NCBI GenBank assembly: GCA_023383015.1
Contig: JAHDXW010000010.1
Span: 57,490-121,489, forward strand
Source of the DNA: Paracoccaceae bacterium
GTDB lineage: Bacteria; Pseudomonadota; Alphaproteobacteria; Rhodobacterales; Rhodobacteraceae
Length of the DNA: 64,000 nucleotides
Direction: 5' to 3'
This document shows positions 1 through 8,334 of this stretch, one piece after another. A program made the translations under genes and the position numbers. Position 1 is the first letter of the stretch. Every line of letters begins with the position of its first letter. The notes beneath the pieces are model-generated. The model had not been told where the DNA came from. It made no database searches and saw only the letters and a program-made list of their open reading frames with translations.

Positions 1-1684
1 CGGCGCCGCCTGGATGGAGGGCGCGGTGCTGGTGATCCGCGCCACCACCCAGGCGCCGGTCATGGACCGCGACGAGACCGCCCGCATCCTCGCCCTGTCG
101 CGCGAACAGGTGCGCATCATTCCATCTGCCGTCGGCGGCGGCTTCGGCACCAAGCTCGACGTCAGCCTCCAGCCGCTGCTCGGGCTTGCCGTGCTGAAGC
201 TCGACCGGCCGGCACGGATGACCTTCACGCGCCGCGAATCGATGCAGGCGACAACCAAGCGCCACCCCGCGGCGATGACCGCGCGCATCGGCTGCGATGC
301 TTCCGGCCGCCTCGCGGCGCTGGAGTTCGACGGGCAGTTCGACACCGGCGCCTATGCCAGCTGGGGGCCCACGGTCGCCAACCGTGTGCCGGTGCATGCC
401 ACCGGCCCCTACCGCATCCCGGCGGTGGCGGCGCGGGCGCGGGCGGTGCACACCAACAACCCCGTCGCCGGCGCCTTCCGCGGCTTCGGCGTGCCGCAGG
501 CGACACTGCTGCTCGAGACGCTGATCGACCGGCTGGCGGCGGCGGCGGGGATCGACCGGCTCGCCTTCCGCCGGCTGAACGCGCTCGCCCCCGGCGACGC
601 CACGGCAACCGGGCAGCTGCCGGGCGCGGTCGGCATCGGCGCCTGCCTCGCCGCGCTCCAGCCCCGCTGGGACCGGGCACAGGCCGAGGCCGCGGCCGTG
701 CGCGCCGCGGCCGGGCCGGGGCTCCTGCGCGGCGTCGGCGTCGCCGCCTGCTGGTACGGCTGCGGCAACACCGCCCTGCCCAACCCCTCGACGGTGCGCA
801 TCGGCCTTACCCATGCCGGCGCCATCGTCCTGCACCAGGGCGCGACCGAAATCGGCCAGGGCTCCGACACCGTCATCGCCCAGATCGCCGCCGACGCCCT
901 CGGCGTGCCCTTGGCGGCGCTCGCGCTCGTCGGCCCAGACACCGCGCTCACCCCCGACGCCGGCAAGACCTCGGCCTCGCGCCAGACCTTCGTCACCGGC
1001 CGCGCCGCGCTCGCCGCCGCCCGGGCGCTGCGCGCGGCGGTGTTGCGGCTGGCCAACGCGGGCGAGGGCGCGACGCTCCTGCCCGGCGCCGACGGGCTGC
1101 GCGTCGCCGAGGACGGGCGCGTGGCCCTGCTCGACCTCGCCGGCCTGCAGCCCGATGCCGCCGGCTACGCACTCTCGGCGACCGAGACCTACGACCCGCC
1201 GACCGCGGCCCTCGACGCCGACGGCCAGGGCGCGCCCTATGCCGTCTACGGCTGGGGCGCCCAGATCGCCGAGGTGGCGGTGGACGCCGCGCTCGGCACC
1301 GTCCGTGTGCTGCGCGTCACCGCCGCCCATGACGTCGGCCGGGCAATCAACCCCGCGCTTGCCCGCGGCCAGATCGAGGGCGGCATCGCCCAGGGCCTCG
1401 GGCTCGCGCTGATGGAGGAATACCTCCCCGGCCGCACCGAGAACCTCCATGACTACCTCATCCCCACCACCGACGACATGCCCGAGGTCGAGGCGATCCT
1501 GGTCGAGGTGCCCGACCCCGAGGGGCCGATGGGTGCCAAGGGGCTGGGCGAGCACGCGCTGATCCCGACCGCGCCGGCGATCCTCAACGCCATCCGCGAC
1601 GCCACCGGCGCCACCCTCGCCGAGGTGCCGGTTCTGCCCCACCGCCTGCGCGCGGCGATCCGCGCCGCCGGGGGCGGGCGGTGA
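1..1684 (+). CDS. Xanthine dehydrogenase-family molybdopterin-binding subunit (5' end outside window)
   Basis: Large, molybdenum-cofactor subunit of an aerobic-type xanthine dehydrogenase/nicotinate hydroxylase family enzyme, which hydroxylates N-heterocycles or oxidises aldehydes with water as oxygen source. The frame is open to the first base, so the gene is truncated by the window; about 560 C-terminal residues remain of the usual 700-780. Visible family signatures are GGGFG near the left end, GAFRGFG (cofactor binding), EIGQGSDT, HDVGRAINP and, near the C-terminus, MGAKGLGE, whose Glu is the expected catalytic base. The FAD and [2Fe-2S] subunits are not in view and probably lie upstream. 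Its stop overlaps the GTG start of the next gene, so the two are translationally coupled. The 6-hydroxynicotinate-reductase-like neighbour suggests a nicotinate- or pyrimidine-like substrate; the substrate itself cannot be read from sequence. Confidence 0.88.
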   Translation, partial: GAAWMEGAVLVIRATTQAPVMDRDETARILALSREQVRIIPSAVGGGFGTKLDVSLQPLLGLAVLKLDRPARMTFTRRESMQATTKRHPAAMTARIGCDASGRLAALEFDGQFDTGAYASWGPTVANRVPVHATGPYRIPAVAARARAVHTNNPVAGAFRGFGVPQATLLLETLIDRLAAAAGIDRLAFRRLNALAPGDATATGQLPGAVGIGACLAALQPRWDRAQAEAAAVRAAAGPGLLRGVGVAACWYGCGNTALPNPSTVRIGLTHAGAIVLHQGATEIGQGSDTVIAQIAADALGVPLAALALVGPDTALTPDAGKTSASRQTFVTGRAALAAARALRAAVLRLANAGEGATLLPGADGLRVAEDGRVALLDLAGLQPDAAGYALSATETYDPPTAALDADGQGAPYAVYGWGAQIAEVAVDAALGTVRVLRVTAAHDVGRAINPALARGQIEGGIAQGLGLALMEEYLPGRTENLHDYLIPTTDDMPEVEAILVEVPDPEGPMGAKGLGEHALIPTAPAILNAIRDATGATLAEVPVLPHRLRAAIRAAGGGR

Positions 1685-3189
1685 CGCGGGCCGTCGACGG
1701 CGGCACCGACGGCGGCGCCGTCGGCGCTGCCGCCGAACCGGCAGCCGATCGGCGGGCCGGCAAGATCCGCTGCGATGCCTGCCCGGTGATGTGCTACATC
1801 GGCCCCGGCCAGACCGGCGCCTGCGACCGCTACGGCAACGCCGGCGGGCGGATCGTGCGCTGCGACCCGGTGACGATCCTTTCCCGCACGCTCGAGGGCG
1901 GCGGCCGGGTGGTGCCCTTCGGCCGCGCCGGCTGGGACGGCACGCTCGCCATGCCGGCCGACGCCTTCGTCACCGGCATCGGTGCCGGCACCACCTACCC
2001 CGACTACAAGCCCGCCCCCTTCATCGTCGCTGCCGGCGCCGAGGGGGCCGATACCGTCACCGTCGTCACCGAGGCGATCTTCTCCTACTGCGGCGTCAAG
2101 GTGAAGATCGACACCGACCGCCACCTCGGTTCCGAGGGCGCCACCGTGCGCGCCGGCGGCGAGGCGGTGGGTCACGTCACCACCGCCGAGTACGGCAGCC
2201 AGATTCTGTCGCTCGGCGGCGTCCACCACCTGACCGGCGGCTCCAAGGCCGAGGGCCGGGCGACCTGCGCGGCGCTGCTTGCGCTCTGCAACCGCGAGGC
2301 GGTCGAGCTTGCGGTCGACGGCGGCGCCGCGGTGACGGTCCGGGCCGGCGCGGCGCCCGTCGTCGACGGGCTGGCCGAGCGGCGGATGCGCGTCGGCTGC
2401 GGCTCGGCCACCATCGGCATGTTCGCCGCCCAGTGGCAGGGCCTCGTCGACGAGGTGGTGGTGGTCGACGACCACATCACCGGGGTGGTCAGCGAGCACC
2501 AGGCCGGCAAGGTGCTCGGCTGGCCCGACACCGGCATCCGCATCCGCGGCCACCGCTCGACGCCGGGGCGCTACTTCCGCGTCTCCGAACCCGGGCTCGG
2601 CTGGGGCGGCACGCGGCTGACCGACCCCCTCGAGATCCTCGGGCCGTGGAACCCCGCGAAGGGCGCGCGGCCCGGCCTGCGACTGCTGATGGTGTCGACG
2701 ACCGGCGAGGACTTCGCCTTTTTCGAGCTCGACGCGGCGCTCGTGCCGCGGCCCCTGCCGCTGCCGGCCGCGCTCGCCGCCACCGTGGCGCTGATCGACG
2801 AGAACTGCGAGCCGTCGCTCTGCACCGTGCTCTTCATGGCCGGCGCCGGCGGCAGCCTGCGCGCCGGCGTCACCCGCAACCCGGTGCGGCTGACGCAGGC
2901 CGTCCACGCCGGGCGGGTGCGGCTGACCGCGGGCGGCGCGCCGGTCTACCTCTGGCCCGGCGGCGGCATCACCTTCATGGTCGACGTGACCCGCCTGCCG
3001 CAAGGCGCCTTCGGCGACGTGCCGACCCCGGCCCTGGTCGCCCCGGTCGAGTTCACCATGGCGCGCGCCGACTACCTCGAGCTCGGCGGCCACGCGGGCG
3101 CGATCCGCAGCCTGCCGCAGATCATGGCCGAGGGCGGCGAATACCCGACCGCGGCCCGTCTTGCCGCCTGGCCGGAGGGCGGGGGATGA
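1681..3189 (+). CDS. 6-hydroxynicotinate reductase-like iron-sulfur protein
   Basis: A 502-residue protein of the family named after the clostridial 6-hydroxynicotinate reductase, which reduces the pyridine ring after hydroxylation of nicotinate. Four cysteines (C31, C34, C38, C48, pattern CDACPVMC then GACDRY) form a probable Fe-S cluster site close to the N-terminus; the remainder is Gly/Ala-rich without membrane segments, so it is cytosolic. The start is GTG, chosen because it overlaps the stop of the hydroxylase gene. The 3' end overlaps the UPF0280 gene by four bases. Hydroxylase followed by ring reductase fits a reductive N-heterocycle pathway. Family assignment rests on recalled similarity and the cysteine block; the true substrate may differ from 6-hydroxynicotinate. 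Confidence 0.7.
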   Translation: MTRAVDGGTDGGAVGAAAEPAADRRAGKIRCDACPVMCYIGPGQTGACDRYGNAGGRIVRCDPVTILSRTLEGGGRVVPFGRAGWDGTLAMPADAFVTGIGAGTTYPDYKPAPFIVAAGAEGADTVTVVTEAIFSYCGVKVKIDTDRHLGSEGATVRAGGEAVGHVTTAEYGSQILSLGGVHHLTGGSKAEGRATCAALLALCNREAVELAVDGGAAVTVRAGAAPVVDGLAERRMRVGCGSATIGMFAAQWQGLVDEVVVVDDHITGVVSEHQAGKVLGWPDTGIRIRGHRSTPGRYFRVSEPGLGWGGTRLTDPLEILGPWNPAKGARPGLRLLMVSTTGEDFAFFELDAALVPRPLPLPAALAATVALIDENCEPSLCTVLFMAGAGGSLRAGVTRNPVRLTQAVHAGRVRLTAGGAPVYLWPGGGITFMVDVTRLPQGAFGDVPTPALVAPVEFTMARADYLELGGHAGAIRSLPQIMAEGGEYPTAARLAAWPEGGG

Positions 3190-4046
3190 CCGGCGCCCTC
3201 GTCGCCTGGCTTGCCGGCGGCCGGCTGCACCTGCAGCACGGGCCGATCGACATCGTCATGCGGCTCGAGGGCGCGGCTGACGCGGTCGCGGCCGGCGAGC
3301 GGGCGGCGGCGGCGCGCTTTGCCACCGTCCTCGCCGAGCTCGTGGCCGAACTGCCCGCCCTGCGCCGGCCAGACCCGGGGCCGCTCGCCGGGGCCGTGGC
3401 GCGGCGGATGGCGGCGGCGGTCGCGCCGCACCGGCCGGTCTTCGTGACGCCGATGGCCGCCGTCGCCGGGGCGGTGGCCGAGGCGGTGCTGGCCGCCGCC
3501 GTCGCCGTTGCCGGCGACGGGCTCGCCCGCGGCTGGGCCAACAACGGCGGCGACATCGCGCTCCACCTCGCCCCCGGCGCGGCGCTTGGCGTGGCGATCG
3601 CCGCCCGCCCGGGGATGCCCGACCGGCTGACCATCGCCCACGCCGACCCGGTGCGCGGCATCGCCACCTCGGGCCGGGGCGGGCGGTCGTTCTCGCTCGG
3701 CATCGCCGATGCCGTCACCGTGCTGGCTGCCTCCGCCCCGGCCGCCGACGCCGCCGCGACGCTGATCGCCAACGCCGTCGACCTGCCCGGCCACCCCGGC
3801 ATCCGCCGCCGGCCGGCGGCCGAGCTGCAGGAGGACAGCGACCTCGGGCCGATCCCCGTCACCGTCGCCGTGGCGCCCCTCGCGCCGGCCGAGCGCGCCC
3901 GCGCGCTCGCCCGCGGCCGTGCCGCCGCCGCCGCCATGGCCCGGCGCGGCCTGATTGCCGCGGCCGCGCTTTTCCTTCAGGGTGAGGTCGCAACGCTCGG
4001 CCCCGCCGCCCTCATGCCGCCCAGCCCGGAGCGCCTCGATGCCTGA
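3186..4046 (+). CDS. UPF0280 family protein (ApbE-like fold)
   Basis: A 286-residue soluble protein matching the UPF0280/DUF375 family, which is related in fold to ApbE flavin transferases but has no established activity. The recognisable portion is the middle: NNGGDIALHL, then a SGRGGRSFSLG block and a C-terminal stretch resembling the flavin/nucleotide-binding face of ApbE. The start ATG overlaps the previous stop (ATGA) and its 3' end overlaps the next gene by eight bases, so it is firmly in the operon. In other genomes this family commonly sits beside the amino-acid-synthesis family and 6-hydroxynicotinate-reductase-like genes (recollection). A role in flavinylation or cofactor insertion for the neighbouring redox enzymes is possible but unproven. 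Confidence 0.72.
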   Translation: MTGALVAWLAGGRLHLQHGPIDIVMRLEGAADAVAAGERAAAARFATVLAELVAELPALRRPDPGPLAGAVARRMAAAVAPHRPVFVTPMAAVAGAVAEAVLAAAVAVAGDGLARGWANNGGDIALHLAPGAALGVAIAARPGMPDRLTIAHADPVRGIATSGRGGRSFSLGIADAVTVLAASAPAADAAATLIANAVDLPGHPGIRRRPAAELQEDSDLGPIPVTVAVAPLAPAERARALARGRAAAAAMARRGLIAAAALFLQGEVATLGPAALMPPSPERLDA

Positions 4047-4620
4047 CTTCCCGGTCCGAAAGATCGTCCTGCAGATCGAGGAGATCGCCCATGAAGGCGG
4101 ATCACCCCCTCGGGTGCCCCGTTTCCGCGGCGCGGTGGCTGCGGTCTGCGCCAACCCCTTCGCGGGGCGTTTCGCGCCCGACCTCCAGCCGGCGATGGAG
4201 GATCTCAAGCCGCTCGGCCTGATGCTGACCGACCGGCTGATCGCCGCCCTCGGCGGCCGCGAGGGGATCGACGGCTACGGCAAGGGGGCGCTGGTGGGCG
4301 AGGGGGGTGAAAGCGAGCACGGCGCGCTCTGGCACGTCCCCGGCGGCTACGCGATGCGCGCCCGCCTCGGCGAAAGCCGCGCCATCGTCCCCTCGGCGAT
4401 GAAGGTCGCAGGCCCCGGGGCCAGCCTCGACGTCCCCCTCGGCCACATCAACGCGGCCTATGTCCGCAGCCACTTCGACGCCATCACCGTCGCCATCGCC
4501 GACGCGCCCCGGGCCGGCGAGATCGCCTTCGTGCTTGCCATGGCCCGAGGGCCGCGCGTGCACAGCCGCATGGGCGGGCTCGAGGCCTGGCAGGTCAAGG
4601 GCGAGGACGGGCTGCGCTGA
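4039..4620 (+). CDS. Amino acid synthesis family protein (DUF1185)
   Basis: A 193-residue soluble protein of the family called amino acid synthesis (AA_synth, DUF1185), whose reaction is unknown. Features that identify it are the N-terminal KIVLQIEEIAHEGG, the NPFAGRF motif, and the GKGALVGEGGESEHGALWH block with conserved Gly, Glu and His residues. The ATG at 4039 lies inside the end of the UPF0280 gene and the stop shares one base with the next ATG (TGATG), indicating coupled translation. The family is usually found with amide, hydantoin or heterocycle catabolic genes, consistent with the hydantoinase-type pair further along this operon. Confidence 0.75.
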   Translation: MPDFPVRKIVLQIEEIAHEGGSPPRVPRFRGAVAAVCANPFAGRFAPDLQPAMEDLKPLGLMLTDRLIAALGGREGIDGYGKGALVGEGGESEHGALWHVPGGYAMRARLGESRAIVPSAMKVAGPGASLDVPLGHINAAYVRSHFDAITVAIADAPRAGEIAFVLAMARGPRVHSRMGGLEAWQVKGEDGLR

Positions 4621-6005
4621 TGCCGGCAGGGCGGGCAGGGGCGGGGGCAGGGGGCGCGGCGGTGGCGCTGGTCCCCGCCGCCGCTGCCGCCTGCGCCCTG
4701 CCGCCCTCGGTCATCCTGACCCTGCCCACCGACCTCTACATCGCCGGTGCCGCGATCACCGTCGCGGCGACCGCGCTGATGGGGGGCGCCGCCGGCCGGC
4801 TGCCGCTCCTGCAGCCCCGCCTCCTCTGGGTGCGGCCGGCGGTCCTGCCCCGCGACGTCACAAGCTACGCGGGCTTCCTCGTCTTCCTCCTTCTTTCCCT
4901 GGTGGGTCTCCTCGGGGTCCGCGACCCCATGCACAACCTCATGACGCTGCTGTTCTGGACCGGCGTCTGGGTCGCCCTGCCGCTCGCCTCGCTGCTGCTT
5001 GGCAACCTCTGGCGCCCGGTCAACCCCTGGCACGCGCCGGTGCGCATCGCCCGCACGCTTCTTGGCCGCACCGGCCGGGTCGGGCTGTCGCGCCTCGGTC
5101 ACTGGCCGGCGGTGACGGGGCTCGCCGGCTTCGCCTGGTTCATGATCGTCTCGCTCGCCCCCGACGACCCCGCCGTGCTGGCCGCGACCGCGCTCTGCTA
5201 CTGGGCGGCGGTCTTCGTCCTTGCCGTCGCCGAGGGCGAGGAATGGGTCGAGCAGGGCGAGTTCCTGACCGTCTTCTTCGGCCTGATCGCCCGCGTCGCG
5301 CCATTGTGGCGCGAGCCCGCGGGCGACGGGCAGGTGCGGATGATGGCCGGCTGGCCGGGCACGCAGGTGCTGGCGATGCCGGCGCTGTCGCGCTCGGGCA
5401 TCGCCTTCGTCACGCTGGCGCTCGCCGTGCTCACCTTCGACGGGCTGGTCGAGACGTTCTGGTGGATGGCGCTCGTCGGCGAGAACCCGCTCGAGTTCAC
5501 CGGCCGTTCGGCGGTGCTCTGGGTCAACTCGGCCGGTCTCGCGGCGGCCTGGGCTGCCACCGCTGCCACCATCCTCGGCGCGCTTGCCCTCGGTCGGCGG
5601 CTGGCCGGCAGGGAGAGCGGCTTTGCCACCGGCCCGGTGATGCTCAGCTTCCTTGCCATCGCCGCAGGCTACCACGCCGCCCACTACCTCGTCATGCTGC
5701 TGACCGCCGGCCAGTACACGCTGGCGGCGCTGAACGATCCCTTCCTGCGCGGCGACGCGCTGCTCGGGCTTCCCGCCTACTACGTCTCGCTCGGCTTCCT
5801 GACCGACCGCGCGGTGATGGTGGCGGTCTACTCCGCCCAGTTCGCGGCCATCCTCGGCGCGCATCTGCTTGCCGTCCTGCTCGCGCTGCACCTTGCGCGG
5901 CGCGGCGGGGCGGTGCGGGCGGCGGCGCATCTGCCGCTGACGGCGCTGATGGTGGGCTATACGGTGATGGGGCTGTGGCTCCTGTCCACCGCCCGGGTGG
6001 GCTAG
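4620..6005 (+). CDS. Polytopic membrane protein of unknown function
   Basis: A 461-residue integral membrane protein with roughly ten to twelve hydrophobic segments spread over its whole length and an Ala-rich N-terminus. I do not recognise a transporter family signature. A GNLWRPVNPWHAP loop after the third or fourth segment and a HAAHYLVML helix contain polar residues that could be functional. Some proteins of this general type carry the database name fenitrothion hydrolase; that link is an unverified recollection. The start shares a base with the preceding stop, so it belongs to the operon and probably acts in the same pathway, either as an importer accessory or a membrane-bound enzyme. 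Confidence 0.6.
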   Translation: MPAGRAGAGAGGAAVALVPAAAAACALPPSVILTLPTDLYIAGAAITVAATALMGGAAGRLPLLQPRLLWVRPAVLPRDVTSYAGFLVFLLLSLVGLLGVRDPMHNLMTLLFWTGVWVALPLASLLLGNLWRPVNPWHAPVRIARTLLGRTGRVGLSRLGHWPAVTGLAGFAWFMIVSLAPDDPAVLAATALCYWAAVFVLAVAEGEEWVEQGEFLTVFFGLIARVAPLWREPAGDGQVRMMAGWPGTQVLAMPALSRSGIAFVTLALAVLTFDGLVETFWWMALVGENPLEFTGRSAVLWVNSAGLAAAWAATAATILGALALGRRLAGRESGFATGPVMLSFLAIAAGYHAAHYLVMLLTAGQYTLAALNDPFLRGDALLGLPAYYVSLGFLTDRAVMVAVYSAQFAAILGAHLLAVLLALHLARRGGAVRAAAHLPLTALMVGYTVMGLWLLSTARVG

Positions 6006-6019
6006 GGAGGCCGGCGCCC

Positions 6020-6118
6020 ATGCCGCAGGACGATCACAGGGCAGCAACCCGCCGGCCGGGGCGCAGGCGGCGGGGCCCCATCCGAAGCGCCGGACCAAGC
6101 AGCGGAGACGCACCATGA
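6020..6118 (+). CDS. Possible small Arg-rich ORF ahead of the substrate-binding protein
   Basis: A 32-codon frame starts with ATG at 6020 after a GGGAGG sequence and ends in a TGA that overlaps the ATG of the ABC binding-protein gene. The peptide is Arg-, Pro- and Gly-rich with no recognisable domain. The overlapping stop/start could provide translational coupling or a leader function. High GC content makes such short frames common by chance, so this is recorded only as a candidate. Confidence 0.15.
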   Translation: MPQDDHRAATRRPGRRRRGPIRSAGPSSGDAP

Positions 6119-7398
6119 CCCTGCCCAAGCTCATCCAACCCACCCGCCGCGGCGTGCTCGGCGGCCTCGCCGCGGGGGGCGCGCTGGCGCTGTCGCCGGC
6201 GCGCTTCGCCTCAGCGCAGAGCGCGGCACCCATTCGCCTCGGCTTCCAGCTGCACCGCACCGGCATCGGCGCCGCCTACGGCCGCTGGTACGAGCGCACC
6301 ACCCAGGCCGCCGTGAAGGTGCTGAACGAGGCCGGCGGCATCAACGGCCGGCCGGTCGAGGTGATCTTCGAGGACGACGGCACCGACCCCCGCCGCGGCG
6401 CCGAGGTGGTCGAGAAGCTCGCTACCCGGTCCGGCTGCGACGTCATCTTCGGGGCGCTCTTCAGCCATGTCGTGATCGGCTCGGCGCCGCGCGCGGGCGA
6501 ACTGAAGATCCCCTATCTCGTCTGCTCGGAGGGCTTCCACGTCGCTTCGGGCATGCTCAACCGCTGGACGCTCCAGCCCGGCATCACCGACGTGCGCGCC
6601 CAGGTCTCCTCGATGGCGCCCTGGGTGACGGCCAACCTCGGCCGCAAGGTGACGATGCTCTTTCCCGACTACGCCTTCGGCCACGACCACCGCGACTACT
6701 TCTCGGCCGCGGTCGCCGCGCAGGGCGGCGAGGTGCTGGAACTGGTGGCGATCCCGCCCACCGAGACCAGCTTCACCCGCTACTTCCCGCGCATCCCGCG
6801 GGCGACCGAGGTGCTCTACCACGTCATGGTCGGCCCCGCGGTTCTGACCTTCGTCAAGGAACTCGGCGAGTTCTACGGCAGCGGCGGGCGGCCGCAGATC
6901 TTCGGCTTCGTCGACAGCCTCGAGGCCGTCGACACCGCCAGCCCCGGGCTGGAGTTCCTCGAGGGCACCCATTTCTGGGAGGGTCACTGCCGGGTCAAGC
7001 AGGCCGATGCCGGCGAGCACGAGGCCTTCTACCGCGCCGCCGTGGGCGTGGACGACAACGGCGCCTCGGTTACCGACGCCCGCGACGTCTCCACCTACGC
7101 GCACATGTTCAGCTGCTGGGAGACGCTCTTCGTCATCCGTGACGCGATGGCGGCGGCGGGCTACCAGGGCCCGGCCGACCGGCAGCGCTTCGTCGAGGCG
7201 GTCGAGGCGATCACGGCGATGGCGCATTCGCGCGAGCACGTCCAGGGCGACAAGCTCTTCAACGGCCGCACCCACCAGGTCTTCGGCCACCAGTTCATCA
7301 GCCGTGTCGACGGCGGCAGGCTCACCCGCGTCCACACGACCGCAATCGAGGACGGGCTCTATCCCGACGCCGTCGACTACACCTCGATGTCGTTCTGA
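6115..7398 (+). CDS. Liv-type ABC transporter substrate-binding protein
   Basis: Periplasmic solute-binding protein (427 residues) of the branched-chain amino acid/amide/urea class (type I fold). The N-terminus carries a twin-arginine-like signal (TRRGVLGGLAAGG) followed by a hydrophobic stretch and a likely cleavage after SAQS, so the protein may be exported folded. The motif GGINGRPVEVIFEDDGTDP is typical of Leu/amide-binding proteins, as is the periodic alpha/beta pattern. It opens the importer block and is followed by a GC-rich hairpin and the two permease genes. The ligand is unknown; context points to the heterocycle or derived amide handled by this operon rather than leucine. Confidence 0.87.
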   Translation: MTLPKLIQPTRRGVLGGLAAGGALALSPARFASAQSAAPIRLGFQLHRTGIGAAYGRWYERTTQAAVKVLNEAGGINGRPVEVIFEDDGTDPRRGAEVVEKLATRSGCDVIFGALFSHVVIGSAPRAGELKIPYLVCSEGFHVASGMLNRWTLQPGITDVRAQVSSMAPWVTANLGRKVTMLFPDYAFGHDHRDYFSAAVAAQGGEVLELVAIPPTETSFTRYFPRIPRATEVLYHVMVGPAVLTFVKELGEFYGSGGRPQIFGFVDSLEAVDTASPGLEFLEGTHFWEGHCRVKQADAGEHEAFYRAAVGVDDNGASVTDARDVSTYAHMFSCWETLFVIRDAMAAAGYQGPADRQRFVEAVEAITAMAHSREHVQGDKLFNGRTHQVFGHQFISRVDGGRLTRVHTTAIEDGLYPDAVDYTSMSF

Positions 7399-7407
7399 CC
7401 CGCCCGC

Positions 7408-7433
7408 GGGGGCGGCCAGCCGCGGCCGCCCCC
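7408..7433. promoter_or_regulatory. Intercistronic GC-rich hairpin between binding protein and LivH
   Basis: GGGGGCGGCC at 7408-7417 pairs perfectly with GGCCGCCCCC at 7424-7433 across a six-base loop. There is no T-run, so this is more likely an mRNA-stabilising or partially attenuating hairpin, which would keep the binding protein more abundant than the permeases. Similar hairpins follow two other binding-protein genes here (41031-41066 and 56611-56641). Confidence 0.5.
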
Positions 7434-7455
7434 GCCACCCGCCCCGGGGCCGCCC

Positions 7456-8334
7456 TTGGATTTCGGACCGTACCTTCTCCTCGCCCTGATGGAGGGCACC
7501 GTCATGGCGGCGGTGCTGGCGCTGACGGCGGTCGGCCTCAGCCTCGTCTTCGGCGTCATGCGGGTCGTCAACGTCGCGCATGGCGAGTTCTTCATGCTGG
7601 GCGCCGTCACCGCCTGGTTCGTGGCCACCCATGTTCCCGGCCCTCCCTGGGCGGGCTTCCTCGCCGCGCTCGTCATCTGCCCGCTGGTGGTGGGCGCGGT
7701 CGCGGCGGCGGCCGACATGGCGGTGCTGAAGCGTCTGAACTACGACCCCGAGGCGACCATCGTCGCCACCATCGGTCTGCTCTACATCCTCCAGCAGACC
7801 GCGCTCACCGTCTACGGCCCCGAGGCGCGGCCGGTGCCGGCACCCTTCGCCTGGTCGATCCGCCTGCCGTGGTTCGGCTGGTCGGGCTACAAGCTCGCCG
7901 TCATCGCGGCGGCTGCCGCCATCCTCCTCGGGGTCTGGCTCCTTCTCACGCGCACCCGGGCCGGGCTCGTCATGCGCGCCACCCAGGTCGACCGCGAGAC
8001 CGCGCGCGCCTTCGGCATCGACACCGACCGCGTCTATGCCGGCGTCTTCGCGCTCGGAGCGGCGCTCGCGGCCATGGCGGCGGTGCTGATCGTACCGATC
8101 CAGCAGGCCCATTACCTGATGGGCCACGACCCGCTCCTGCTCTCCTTCGTCGTCGTCATCATCGGCGGGCTCGGCAGCCTGCGCGGCACGCTGGTCGCGG
8201 CGCTCGTGATCGGCCTCTCCGACGGGGTGATCTCGGTGTTCTTCTCGCCGACGCTGGCCAAGATCCTCGCCACGCTCTTCGTCGCCGGCGTGCTCGTCTT
8301 CCGCCCGCAGGGCCTGTTCGGGGCGCGGGCATGA
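7456..8334 (+). CDS. livH: Branched-chain amino acid-type ABC permease (LivH-like)
   Basis: Inner-membrane permease of 292 residues with about eight transmembrane helices, the LivH half of a Liv-type importer. The stretch VFGVMRVVNVAHGEFFMLGA near the N-terminus and the GGLGSLRGTLVAALVIG block near the C-terminus are family signatures. The start used is TTG at 7456, giving the usual MDFGPYLLLAL beginning; an ATG at 7489 would remove part of the first helix. The stop overlaps the livM start (ATGA). Confidence 0.88.
   Translation: MDFGPYLLLALMEGTVMAAVLALTAVGLSLVFGVMRVVNVAHGEFFMLGAVTAWFVATHVPGPPWAGFLAALVICPLVVGAVAAAADMAVLKRLNYDPEATIVATIGLLYILQQTALTVYGPEARPVPAPFAWSIRLPWFGWSGYKLAVIAAAAAILLGVWLLLTRTRAGLVMRATQVDRETARAFGIDTDRVYAGVFALGAALAAMAAVLIVPIQQAHYLMGHDPLLLSFVVVIIGGLGSLRGTLVAALVIGLSDGVISVFFSPTLAKILATLFVAGVLVFRPQGLFGARA

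Noticed and set aside
225..5071. Long antisense open frames opposite the first operon (for example 1453-3093 minus)
   Set aside because: They are Arg/Ala/Pro/Gly-rich shadows caused by low stop frequency at high GC; the sense frames carry clear family motifs.
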